From DAOUBP01 sp034432655 (lineage in GTDB: Bacteria; Chloroflexota; Anaerolineae; CG2-30-64-16), in the NCBI GenBank assembly GCA_034432655.1, contig DAOUBP010000082.1:1-64000 (forward strand): a DNA stretch of 64,000 nt, read 5' to 3'. Under the pieces are notes generated by a model. That model had not been told where the DNA came from. It worked only from the letters and a program-made list of their open reading frames with translations, and made no database searches. Numbering within the stretch: the stretch's first letter is position 1; every line of letters begins with the position of its first letter. Position numbers and translations under genes: made by a program. This document shows, piece by piece, positions 43,919 through 51,404 of this stretch.

Positions 43919-44637
43919 TTTGTCCCCCAATGGATGGAGACCGTGCCCAACATCGCCATGCGATAGTGCACATCGCGCAAGCCGACATCGCGCATGATGG
44001 CAGCGATTTCCGCCGGCGGAGGCAGCGGGACAGCCGAGTGCGGCAAATATGTGTAGGCATCCCGGCGGCCGCTGATCAGCCCACCGATGATCGGTACGAT
44101 GTTGAAGAAGTAGAACCGGAATAACTGGCTGAACAGGGGGGTGCGCGGCAGCGCGATCTCCAGGCACACCACGCGGCCGCCGGGTTTCACCACCCGGGCC
44201 TGTTCGGCAAAAGCCGCCCGAATGTCCAGCACGTTACGCATCATGAAGCCGGAACAGGCCGCGTCGAAGGTGGCTGCGCGGAAGGGCAACTGCAGCGCGT
44301 CCCCCTCGACGAAGGGAAAAGCCTGGCCGGATCGTTTTCCCCGGCCGTAGAGCATCATCTCGCGTGTGAGGTCAACGCCGACCACATGCAGGGTCGGGTC
44401 CTGTCGCAGAGCCTCGTAAGCGATGTCTCCTGTGCCGGTGGCTACGTCCAACAGCCGGCCCCCGCGCGGCAACCGGCATAATTGCACCACAGTCCGCCGC
44501 CAGGCCTGATCGCGGCCCAGGGTCATGATCCGGTTCATCAAGTCGTAACGCGGCGCGATCTCGGTGAACATGCGGCGCACATATGATCGCTTCTCGGCCG
44601 CAGGCGGCAGGACGGAAGATGAGGGTTGCTTGGGCAC
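43915..44637 (-). CDS. menG: Demethylmenaquinone methyltransferase MenG/UbiE
   Basis: SAM-dependent C-methyltransferase of the last step of menaquinone synthesis, 240 residues. RMFTEIAPRYDLMNRIMTLGRDQAWRR is the diagnostic opening. LLDVATGTGDIAYEAL is SAM motif I, and FDAACSGFMMRNVLDIRAAFAEQARVVKPGG carries the post-motif core. The GTG at 44637 is chosen because AAGGAG lies upstream and because a start at 44679 would overlap the permease gene. Overlaps ubiX by four bases. Confidence 0.93.
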   Translation of the reverse strand: MPKQPSSSVLPPAAEKRSYVRRMFTEIAPRYDLMNRIMTLGRDQAWRRTVVQLCRLPRGGRLLDVATGTGDIAYEALRQDPTLHVVGVDLTREMMLYGRGKRSGQAFPFVEGDALQLPFRAATFDAACSGFMMRNVLDIRAAFAEQARVVKPGGRVVCLEIALPRTPLFSQLFRFYFFNIVPIIGGLISGRRDAYTYLPHSAVPLPPPAEIAAIMRDVGLRDVHYRMAMLGTVSIHWGTK

Positions 44638-44657
44638 GGATCGCCATCTCCTTGTGC

Positions 44658-45404
44658 TCAGGTATTGATGAACAGCCACGGCGCCAGCCGGCGTTCCAGG
44701 AAGTCTACCAGGAAATAGAACAAAAGCCCAAGCAGGCTCATGGCAATCACGCCGGCATACATCTCGGGGTAGGCCAGCCGTCCCCAGCTCGCCATGATGT
44801 AGTAGCCCAGGCCTGAGGTGGTGGCAAACGATTCCGCAAAGAAGAGCACGGCGACGGCGACGCCGACGCTGATGCGCAGGGCTGTAAGCGCCGCCGGTAT
44901 GGTGGCAGGGAGGTACACGAACCGAAACAGGGCGCGGCGCCCGGCGCCCAGAGAGCGCACGGAATAGATCAACTCCGGCCGTAACGCGCTGGCCTGATCC
45001 CGGACCACGACCACGATTTGAAAGAAGAGGATCAGGACGATCAACAGCACTTTGCTGGTATCCCCGATGCCGAAGAGGACCAGGACCACGGGCAGGAGGA
45101 CGATCTTCGGGATGGGATAGACGATGTAGACAAATGGCGCGAAGATACGGTTCAGCGTTGGGCTTTGCCCCATAACCAGTCCTGCCGGCACCGCCAGGGC
45201 CATCGCGATGACAACGCTGATCCCCACACGCCAGAGGCTAACCAGGAAGTGCCAGGCCAGGCCCCTGGACGTCAGCAGCTGCGCCACAAAGGCTCGCAGC
45301 ACCTGCCACGGCCCCGGCAGTACGTCCAACCGCAGCAGCCAGCTCAGCAGCTGCCACAGCAACAGCAAAGCCAGGGAGGCCAGGGCCAGATCGCGACGGC
45401 GCAT
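44658..45404 (-). CDS. ABC transporter permease (TauC/SsuC type)
   Basis: 248-residue integral membrane subunit with about six helices. The cytoplasmic coupling motif reads YLPATIPAALTALRISVGVAVAVLF, the EAA-loop form of nitrate/sulfonate/taurine-type permeases. VYPIPKIVLLPVVLVLFGIGDTSKV is also typical of the group. It is separated from its likely ATPase gene only by the small HepT-like gene. No periplasmic binding-protein gene is visible in this operon. Its substrate is unknown; a vitamin precursor is suggested by the neighbouring ECF S component. Confidence 0.9.
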   Translation of the reverse strand: MRRRDLALASLALLLLWQLLSWLLRLDVLPGPWQVLRAFVAQLLTSRGLAWHFLVSLWRVGISVVIAMALAVPAGLVMGQSPTLNRIFAPFVYIVYPIPKIVLLPVVLVLFGIGDTSKVLLIVLILFFQIVVVVRDQASALRPELIYSVRSLGAGRRALFRFVYLPATIPAALTALRISVGVAVAVLFFAESFATTSGLGYYIMASWGRLAYPEMYAGVIAMSLLGLLFYFLVDFLERRLAPWLFINT

Positions 45405-45416
45405 GATGCCCCGACC

Positions 45417-45731
45417 TCACACCGGCTGGCCGACGATCTCGCCGGTCGCTGCCAGGTAAGTTTCGAAATCCCCCAGGTTAGGCCGCGCATAGGCCAATAC
45501 CTGGGTCGCATCAACGTCCCAGTAGTGATTTACCAGCAGGTTGCGGAAGCGTGCCATCTGCACCAGCTTCGTCGTCAATTGATCGTCCAGCTTGTGCGCA
45601 AGGCGCAAGCCTTCGAAGCATTCACCATAACTGACCGGCGCCCGGCGGGCAGTTTTCGCCGGGATGTGATTGCACAGCGCAGCCGCAGCTTCGATGGCGA
45701 TCAGCAGGGGATGTTCGATTGGATACACCAC
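45417..45731 (-). CDS. Short HepT-like protein (DUF86 superfamily)
   Basis: 104 residues. LLIAIEAAAALCNHI, GECFEGLRLAHKLDDQLTTKLVQMARFRNLLVNHYWDVD and LGDFETYL match the HepT toxin fold, including the RNase/AMPylation-target region R-N-x3-N-H-Y. Full HepT proteins are about 135-145 residues; some 30 N-terminal residues are missing. The GTG start has a good GGAGGAAG site inside the end of the ABC ATPase gene, and the two genes are separated by one base. No MntA nucleotidyltransferase antitoxin gene is adjacent. It could be a truncated toxin, a domesticated regulator or a remnant. Confidence 0.7.
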   Translation of the reverse strand: MVYPIEHPLLIAIEAAAALCNHIPAKTARRAPVSYGECFEGLRLAHKLDDQLTTKLVQMARFRNLLVNHYWDVDATQVLAYARPNLGDFETYLAATGEIVGQPV

Positions 45732-45732
45732 G

Positions 45733-46536
45733 CTACGCTTCCTCCAGTGCAGCGCGCAGCTCGTTCACCTTCTGCCAGTAGGCAGGCTGACCGCGATAGG
45801 CGGCCGTGCCTGCCTCTGGGTTTTCGATTACCCGCGCCCGGGTGTTGGGCGGCCGGCCCAAGACCAGGATACGTTGCCCCATAAAAGCGGCCTCTTCGAT
45901 GGTGTGTGTGACGACCACAATGGTGACGCCGGTCTCCTGGCGCAATTCCAGGGTCAGGCACTGCAAGTCCTCACGGGTGACCGCATCCAGCGAGGAAAAC
46001 GGCTCGTCCAGTAACAACAGCCGCGGCTGCTGCAGCAAGCTGCGCGCGATCGCCGTCCGCTGCCGCTGGCCGCCGCTGAGCTGGCTGGGATATTTGTCTC
46101 GCAGGTGGGCCACCCCCAGGCGTGTGAGCCAGTAATCTACCTGGTCCGGCGTGATGTCGGACCGCGGATAAGGCCGCAGTTCATTGTCGGCCGTTCCCTT
46201 GCGCCGATAGAATTGGCCCAGGCGCATCGGCAACGCGACGTTTTCCCACACGGTCGTCCACGGTAGCAAACCGTAGTCTTGCAGGACCAGCCCTGTGCTG
46301 GCGCGCGGCCGCGGCACCGGTTGACCTTCCACCAGAACGCGGCCGGCCTGGGGTTTTCGCAATCCGGCCACCAGATACAATAACGTGCTCTTGCCGCATC
46401 CTGACGGTCCGATGATGGTCCACGCTTCTCCCGCGGCCACCGACCACGCAAAGTCGCGAAACACCGGCGCGCTGTTGCCATAGGCAAAGGTCAGGCCGGT
46501 GATCTCGATCATGGCGGGGCGGGTTTCAGCGGCCAT
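45733..46536 (-). CDS. ABC transporter ATP-binding protein (TauB/SsuB type)
   Basis: 267-residue ATPase. Walker A IGPSGCGKSTLLY, signature QLSGGQRQRTAIARSLL, Walker B LLLLDEPFSSLDA and the H-loop VVVTHTIEEAAFMG are complete. The group is nitrate/sulfonate/taurine-like. The ATG at 46536 is the likeliest of several in-frame starts because it begins just after the S-component stop; 46512 is the alternative. The insertion around residues 110-130 (FYRRKGTADNELRPYPR) is unusual. Works with the permease at 44658. Confidence 0.9.
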   Translation of the reverse strand: MAAETRPAMIEITGLTFAYGNSAPVFRDFAWSVAAGEAWTIIGPSGCGKSTLLYLVAGLRKPQAGRVLVEGQPVPRPRASTGLVLQDYGLLPWTTVWENVALPMRLGQFYRRKGTADNELRPYPRSDITPDQVDYWLTRLGVAHLRDKYPSQLSGGQRQRTAIARSLLQQPRLLLLDEPFSSLDAVTREDLQCLTLELRQETGVTIVVVTHTIEEAAFMGQRILVLGRPPNTRARVIENPEAGTAAYRGQPAYWQKVNELRAALEEA

Positions 46537-46544
46537 GATGACGT

Positions 46545-47114
46545 TCAGCCCTCGGTCCACGTCTGCGGGCGGCCCAGGCGTTCCAGAGGCGGATAGGCCC
46601 GGCGCACGGCTATCACCAGCGGGATGCCCACCAGGGCGCCTACGGCTGCCTGGATGACGTTCAACGGTGCTTCGGCCAGGGCAGGCGCCCAGCCGGTGTA
46701 GAACAGGCCCTCACCGACCAGGTACGTGGCAACCATGATCAGCCCGCCGGCGGCCCAGGCGCCGATCATCCCCGCTGGAGTGCGACGCCCGCGTCCCAGC
46801 AGGCCGATCAAGAGCCCTTCCAGGCCGTGGGCAACCAGGCTGAGCGGCGCAAAGGGCGCAAAGCCGCCCAATACGTCGGCCAGCGCTGTGCCGATCCCGC
46901 CGGCGATTGCGCCGACCCAGGGCCCAAAAGCCAGTGCTGCAAAGGTGATCGCCGCGTCAGACAGGTTGACGTAGCCGCGGGCAGGGGTCGGTATGCGCAC
47001 CAGCAGGGTGAACACCGCCGTCAGGGCAATCATCACCGCTGCCAGCGCGATCATCGTGGGTGATGATAACGAGAAGGGCGTTTTTCGCCTTGAGAATTGC
47101 TCTGGATCCTTCAT
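46545..47114 (-). CDS. ECF transporter S component (predicted substrate-binding membrane subunit)
   Basis: 189-residue membrane protein with six helices. GYVNLSDAAITFAALAFGPWVGAIAGGIGTALADVLGG is the S-component signature region, followed by FAPLSLVAHGLEGLLIGLLG, and resembles the HMP/thiamine or pyridoxine-precursor type S components. Its neighbours are a TauB/SsuB ATPase and TauC/SsuC permease rather than EcfA/EcfT. Fewer than ten bases separate it from the ATPase gene. AAGGAG precedes the ATG. Vitamin-precursor uptake is inferred; no TPP riboswitch was recognised upstream. Confidence 0.85.
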   Translation of the reverse strand: MKDPEQFSRRKTPFSLSSPTMIALAAVMIALTAVFTLLVRIPTPARGYVNLSDAAITFAALAFGPWVGAIAGGIGTALADVLGGFAPFAPLSLVAHGLEGLLIGLLGRGRRTPAGMIGAWAAGGLIMVATYLVGEGLFYTGWAPALAEAPLNVIQAAVGALVGIPLVIAVRRAYPPLERLGRPQTWTEG

Positions 47115-47224
47115 TGCGTCGAACTCCTTGTGACTGGTTTAGAGATTCCGCCTGTCGAGAGGCGCTCTGTTGATGACTTGACGCTGCGCATTATACTCGA
47201 AAGCCGCGCCAGGGAAAAGCCGCG

Positions 47225-47253
47225 TTGACAGGGATGCGGGGAATGGCTATACT
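47225..47253 (+). promoter_or_regulatory. Near-consensus promoter of the AIR synthase-like gene
   Basis: TTGACA, 17-base spacer and TATACT end nine bases before the ATG at 47263. The transcript would start about three bases before the start codon, with no room for a ribosome-binding site, so it is close to leaderless. Confidence 0.8.
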
Positions 47254-47262
47254 GCGCCCCGT

Positions 47263-48288
47263 ATGAACACAGCAACCACCTTGTTATCGGCAGGCAAACT
47301 TCCCCTTCCGCTGTTGGAGGAATTGCTCGCCCGTTTTGCGCCGGACGATCCGCGTATCGTCGTCGGGCCGCGCGCCGGTGAGGACGCGGCCGTGTTCGAT
47401 TTCGGGGATCGTTATCTGGTGGCCAAGACCGATCCCATCACATTCGCGACCAGCGAGATCGGATGGTACGCGGTCAACGTCAACGCCAACGATGTGGCCG
47501 TGATGGGCGCGCGGCCGCGTTGGTTTCTGGCCACGGTGTTGCTGCCGGAGGGCCAGGCGACGCGTGAGATGGCGGAAGATATCTTCGGGCAGATCGCCGA
47601 TGCCTGTGCCGCGCTGGGTGTGAGCCTGGCTGGCGGCCACACCGAGATCACCGTGGGGTTGGGGCGGCCGCTCATCTCCGGCACCATGTTGGGCGAGGTG
47701 TCCTATGATCGCCTGATCCGCACAGCCGGCGCTCAGGTAGGGGACGCAGTGCTGCTGGTGAAGCCGATCCCGATTGAGGGCACGGCGTTGATCGCGTTGG
47801 AGCGTGCATCGGAGCTGCAGCGGCGCGGTTACTCCGTCGAGACGATTGCCCGGGCGCAGAACTACCTGCACGATCCGGGGATCAGTGTGGTGGCACCGGC
47901 GTTGTTGGCGGCCGACACCGGCCTGGTGCACGCCATGCATGATCCCACCGAGGGCGGTGTCATCACCGGGCTGTTGGAAATCGCTCGTGCGGCCGATGTC
48001 GGCCTGTGCGTGGACCTGGATGCAATCCCTGTCCCGGCGGTCAGCGCCCAGTTGTGCCGGGAGTTCGGGCTCGATCCTTTGGGCACCATTGCTTCCGGGG
48101 CTATCCTGCTGACCACGGCCCAGGCCCACGCAGGCCGCTTGTGCGCTCTCCTCGGCGAGGCGGGCTATCCTGCGGTCCAGATCGGGACAGTGACGAGGGC
48201 AGCGGATGGCCTTGTGGCCCTGCGGGCCGGCCGGCCGGTGTCGTGGCCGGTTTTTGCGACCGACGAGGTCACCAGGCTGTTCGGCTAG
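47263..48288 (+). CDS. AIR synthase-related protein (HypE/ThiL superfamily)
   Basis: 341 residues of the PurM-like ATP-binding fold. GKLPLPLLEELL, VGPRAGEDAAVFDFGDRYLVAKTDPITFA and the core YAVNVNANDVAVMGARPRWFLATVLLPEG resemble archaeal and Chloroflexota HypE-like proteins; GGHTEIT and HDPTEGGVITGLLEIA complete the fold. HypE ends in a Cys that is carbamoylated; this protein ends in TRLFG without one, so it is not a true hydrogenase maturation HypE. No hyp genes are nearby. It overlaps the convergent membrane protein gene by four bases. Precise activity unknown. Confidence 0.85.
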   Translation: MNTATTLLSAGKLPLPLLEELLARFAPDDPRIVVGPRAGEDAAVFDFGDRYLVAKTDPITFATSEIGWYAVNVNANDVAVMGARPRWFLATVLLPEGQATREMAEDIFGQIADACAALGVSLAGGHTEITVGLGRPLISGTMLGEVSYDRLIRTAGAQVGDAVLLVKPIPIEGTALIALERASELQRRGYSVETIARAQNYLHDPGISVVAPALLAADTGLVHAMHDPTEGGVITGLLEIARAADVGLCVDLDAIPVPAVSAQLCREFGLDPLGTIASGAILLTTAQAHAGRLCALLGEAGYPAVQIGTVTRAADGLVALRAGRPVSWPVFATDEVTRLFG

Positions 48289-49019
48289 TCCTCGGTTTTG
48301 ACGCCTGCCCGTTGCAGGAACAGCCGCAGCGACTGCACTCCCAGCAGCGACATCAACGCCGGCCAGGCCAGGGGCAGCAGGATCGGCAAGACGACGCTGA
48401 GAACCGTGAGCAGCCCTGCAATCACGATCAACATGAGGGAGAAGAGGGGGTTGGCGAACGCGGCTGCCACCGCCAGGCGCAACGCCGCCAGGACGCTGGG
48501 GCGCTCCATGCTGACCAGGATCGGATAGACATAGAGCTGAGCACTCAGCCAGAGCAACGACAGATACGCCCAGAGGACAGCCAGCGCCTGGAACAGCGGG
48601 TTCTGTTGGGCGAGGTAGAAGATCAGATTGAGTGCCAGCAGAGCCAGGCCGAGCGTGCCGAGCCCGCTGAGCGCGAGGGCCTGACGCCAGAAAATCTTCA
48701 GGCCGCCGAAATAGTAGCTGCGGTCTACGTGCAGTTCGCGCGCACAGCGCCGCGCCACCACGGCCAGGGCGGCCGTGGCCGGTCCTGCAGGCAAAGCAGC
48801 CAGCGGCGCAATCCACCATGGCCCGTTTGTCGCCAGCCACGACCATCCCAACAGCGCGGCAACGGCCACGAAGATGCCTCCTGTGACCCACCACAGCAGG
48901 TTGATCCCCAACAGGAAGAAGAGCTCGTTGTAAAGGGCGACGATCGCCCGCCAGGCCACACCAAATGCTCGCACCAACCCCCCCCGTTTTTTTGTAACTG
49001 TTGCCAAAATTGCGATCAA
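48285..49019 (-). CDS. YesL-like (DUF624) membrane protein
   Basis: 244 residues with about six hydrophobic segments. LYNELFFLLGINLLWWVTGGIFV, then PAGPATAALAVVARRCARE, resembles the start of YesL/DUF624 proteins, often found near carbohydrate transporters in Firmicutes. The TTG start overlaps the stop of the lipase gene (TTGA), so it is coupled to it. The C-terminal helices run to residue 225. Function unknown. Confidence 0.75.
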   Translation of the reverse strand: MIAILATVTKKRGGLVRAFGVAWRAIVALYNELFFLLGINLLWWVTGGIFVAVAALLGWSWLATNGPWWIAPLAALPAGPATAALAVVARRCARELHVDRSYYFGGLKIFWRQALALSGLGTLGLALLALNLIFYLAQQNPLFQALAVLWAYLSLLWLSAQLYVYPILVSMERPSVLAALRLAVAAAFANPLFSLMLIVIAGLLTVLSVVLPILLPLAWPALMSLLGVQSLRLFLQRAGVKTED

Positions 49020-50035
49020 TCGTTCAGCAGCGCCAGGACGCCGTCGTGCACGGCCGGGTTGGAAAGTAACCGGCCGTGCGACGTATCGGGCAGAAACGCG
49101 TAGAAGGAACGCGTTGTCATCTCATCCGGCGTCCGGCGCAGCGCGACCTCCAGCACTTTTTCGGTCACATAAGGGTGTGGCGTGGCCTGAGCGCCCGGGA
49201 TCTCGCGCGCGCTTGCGGCCGGCACGACCATGTCCCCGAAACTGACAGTCCGTTCGATCAATCTCAGCCGGCCTGCGTTCACCCGCAATTGCACCCGGAT
49301 GTCACCGTAGAAGGTATGACATTCCACTTCATGGGGCAAAGTGCCCGGCCGGTTCAGCTCGGCCAACAAGGGGCTGTCGGGAGCGAGCTGCTGGTAGATG
49401 GGGGTATCGGTAAGCAGTACCCGGCTGTCGGGCAGGACTTCCGGGACGACCCGGCCTTTTTCTGCCAGTTCGTTTTCGTGGAATGCCTCTTCCCAGGCCT
49501 CGATTGCAGAAGCCGGCAGCGCAGGGGCCAGGCCCATGCGCTCCAGCAGGCGCACCAGGCGCCAGACGAGCGAATCGCGCGGCGCGAGGCGGGTCAACCG
49601 TAGCAGGTCTACGCCGCGGTGGGGCGAGCCGATGGTGATCAGCCGGCCCACATTGCCCCGATAGACCGTGCCGAACTCGTCCGGTTTCTGTCGGCTGAGA
49701 TAGTAACGGCTGATGATCCCACCCAGGCTATGGGCGATCACCGTGACCTGGCCGGGCCCGCCTTTGGCGATGCTATCCGCGCTGAGCTGGTCCACGCTGG
49801 AATGGCCGCGTTCCTCCTCGCTCAAACCGACGCCGGCCAGCCGGGACGCGATCTGACGCAGGTCGCCGCGATTGTTGTACGTGCCATCTGCGGCGATGCC
49901 ATACCGGAAGATGCGCACCAGGTCCGGGTCCAGGTCGCCGTGGCGTATCAGGTACTGTCGGAAGCCGCCGTCGGTCCAGTCGCCCGGGTCGCCGTTGAAG
50001 CCGTGGACGAAGAGGATGGGAAGCGGATGAGACAT
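49016..50035 (-). CDS. Alpha/beta-hydrolase (lipase/PGAP1-like)
   Basis: 339 residues. PILFVHGFNGDPGDWTDGGF is the oxyanion-hole strand. VTVIAHSLGGIISRYYLS gives the nucleophile Ser in AHSLGG, with GRLITIGSPHRGVDLLRLT after it as in triacylglycerol lipases and PGAP1-like enzymes. A C-terminal His (DTSHGRLLSNPAV) is a good triad candidate. The ATG at 50035 has GGAG upstream; the longer frame to 50122 runs through repeat-derived sequence. No signal peptide is seen, so it is probably cytosolic or membrane-associated. Substrate unknown. Confidence 0.85.
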   Translation of the reverse strand: MSHPLPILFVHGFNGDPGDWTDGGFRQYLIRHGDLDPDLVRIFRYGIAADGTYNNRGDLRQIASRLAGVGLSEEERGHSSVDQLSADSIAKGGPGQVTVIAHSLGGIISRYYLSRQKPDEFGTVYRGNVGRLITIGSPHRGVDLLRLTRLAPRDSLVWRLVRLLERMGLAPALPASAIEAWEEAFHENELAEKGRVVPEVLPDSRVLLTDTPIYQQLAPDSPLLAELNRPGTLPHEVECHTFYGDIRVQLRVNAGRLRLIERTVSFGDMVVPAASAREIPGAQATPHPYVTEKVLEVALRRTPDEMTTRSFYAFLPDTSHGRLLSNPAVHDGVLALLND

Positions 50036-50061
50036 GGGAAACTCCGTGCCTGGCTGATAGG

Positions 50062-50145
50062 TTGTGGCTGATGGCGGATAGCGACTCTCTTGAACCATCA
50101 TTCGCCAGCGGCCAGCGGCCATCAGCTATCGGCTATCAGCCACAA
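50062..50145. repeat. Imperfect inverted repeat built of heptad-like units
   Basis: TTGTGGCTGATGGCGGATAG at 50062-50081 and its near-complement at 50126-50145 (18 of 20 positions) flank heptads such as GCCGCTG. The right arm lies in the last codons of the M20 peptidase gene, so the repeat supplies that protein's C-terminus. Confidence 0.6.
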
Positions 50146-51217
50146 TCTCCTGCAACAATCGCGCCGCGCCCACCATGTCGGCAATCGCAATGTGCTCCTG
50201 CGGCGTGTGGACGTCGGCCATGCCGGTGCTGAGGATGACGCAGGCGATGCCGTGCTCGGCATAGATGTTGGCGTCGGAGCCACCGCCTGTGCCCTTGATG
50301 ATCGGCTCATAGCCCAGGCGACGGGCAGCATTGGCTGCAGCCGCTACCACAGGATGATCATCGGCCAGCTTGAAGGAGGTGTACGCGCGCTTGATCTTCA
50401 CTTCAACGCGCGCACCGTAACGCTCGGCTGCATCTTCGAACGCGCTGACCATGGCGGCGGTTTGTGCGGCCAGTTTGGCGTCATCCCGGCTGCGCGCTTC
50501 TCCTTTGACATAGACCTGATCGGGCACGATGTTGGTGGCCACGCCGCCCTGGATAATGCCGATATTGGCCGTTGTCTCGAAATCAATGCGCCCCAACGGC
50601 ATGGCGGCGATGGCTGCGCTGGCAACCACGATCGCGTTGATCCCTTTCTCGGGCTCGCTCCCAGCGTGCGCGGTCTTGCCGTGGACCCATACCTCCAGCG
50701 TGTCCTGGCTGGGCGCGTTGGTGATGATGGTGCCGATGGGTCCTCCGGCATCCAACACGTAACCGCGCCTGGAATGCAACCTGCTCTTGTCCAGCAGTTT
50801 GGCCCCGTTTAGCGAAACCTCTTCGCTGACGCTGATCACCGCCTCCAGCGGCGGATGTTGCAGCCCGTCTTCTTTCAGCGAGCGGATCACTTCCAGGATG
50901 GCGGCCACGCCCGATTTGTCATCGCTGCCCAGGATGGTGGTGCCGTCGGAGTAGATGACACCGTCGCGGATCACAGGCTTGATTCCCACGTCTTTGCCGA
51001 CGGTGTCCATATGGGCGCTGAGCATCAACCATTCGTCGTCGCTGCTGTCCGTCGGGAAGCGCGCGATCAGGTTCCAGTGTTCGTCCTGTTCTACCTGTGC
51101 GCCGAGCTCGGCGAAGCGGCGAGCCAGTTCTTTGCTGATGGTTTCCTCCTGGCCCGAGGGGCTATCAATCGCGACCAGGTCGAGGAAGGTTTGTATGAGA
51201 CGGGTTTCGTTGATCAA
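50126..51217 (-). CDS. M20 family peptidase (PepT-like)
   Basis: Zinc aminopeptidase/tripeptidase-like enzyme, 363 residues. SAHMDTVGKD gives the first metal His and Asp, GSDDKSGVAAILEV the bridging Asp, VSEEVSLNGAKLL the catalytic Glu pair, and GGSDANIYAEHGIACVILSTGMADVHTPQEHI the last ligands. The dimerisation insert lies at about 180-290. The final residues (EIVADSR) are encoded by the right arm of the repeat at 50062-50145. The gene has 187 bases upstream to the aminotransferase stop, with a short GGCAACT-TCG-AGTTGCC hairpin at 51359-51375. Cytosolic peptide degradation is the likely role. Confidence 0.92.
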   Translation of the reverse strand: MINETRLIQTFLDLVAIDSPSGQEETISKELARRFAELGAQVEQDEHWNLIARFPTDSSDDEWLMLSAHMDTVGKDVGIKPVIRDGVIYSDGTTILGSDDKSGVAAILEVIRSLKEDGLQHPPLEAVISVSEEVSLNGAKLLDKSRLHSRRGYVLDAGGPIGTIITNAPSQDTLEVWVHGKTAHAGSEPEKGINAIVVASAAIAAMPLGRIDFETTANIGIIQGGVATNIVPDQVYVKGEARSRDDAKLAAQTAAMVSAFEDAAERYGARVEVKIKRAYTSFKLADDHPVVAAAANAARRLGYEPIIKGTGGGSDANIYAEHGIACVILSTGMADVHTPQEHIAIADMVGAARLLQEIVADSR

Positions 51218-51358
51218 GGGTCACCTCGCAGGTTAGATTTCTCGTGCGGGCAGTATACGCCGATCGGGTCTGGCTGGCAAAGAAAGAGGGCCCGGCTGAC
51301 GGGACTGCCAGGCGCCAGCATCGGATGAGTTTCCGCAAGGGGACTTTACGCGGGTCGC

Positions 51359-51375
51359 GGCAACTTCGAGTTGCC
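51359..51375. terminator. Short hairpin after the xdh operon
   Basis: GGCAACT, TCG loop, AGTTGCC. It lies 30 bases past the stop of the MoCo-sulfurase-like gene on the reverse strand. The stem is only 7 bp and no U-run follows, so terminator function is tentative. Confidence 0.35.
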
Positions 51376-51404
51376 CGCAGGCACGCAAGGCTGAGCGCCT
51401 CTGT

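Noticed and set aside
47115..47224. TPP or other riboswitch upstream of the ECF S component
   Set aside because: The conserved thi-box segments are not visible and the leader is only about 70 bases from a plausible -10.
47263..48288. HypE hydrogenase maturation factor or ThiL
   Set aside because: It lacks the C-terminal Cys of HypE, and no hyp or thi genes are nearby; only the superfamily can be supported.
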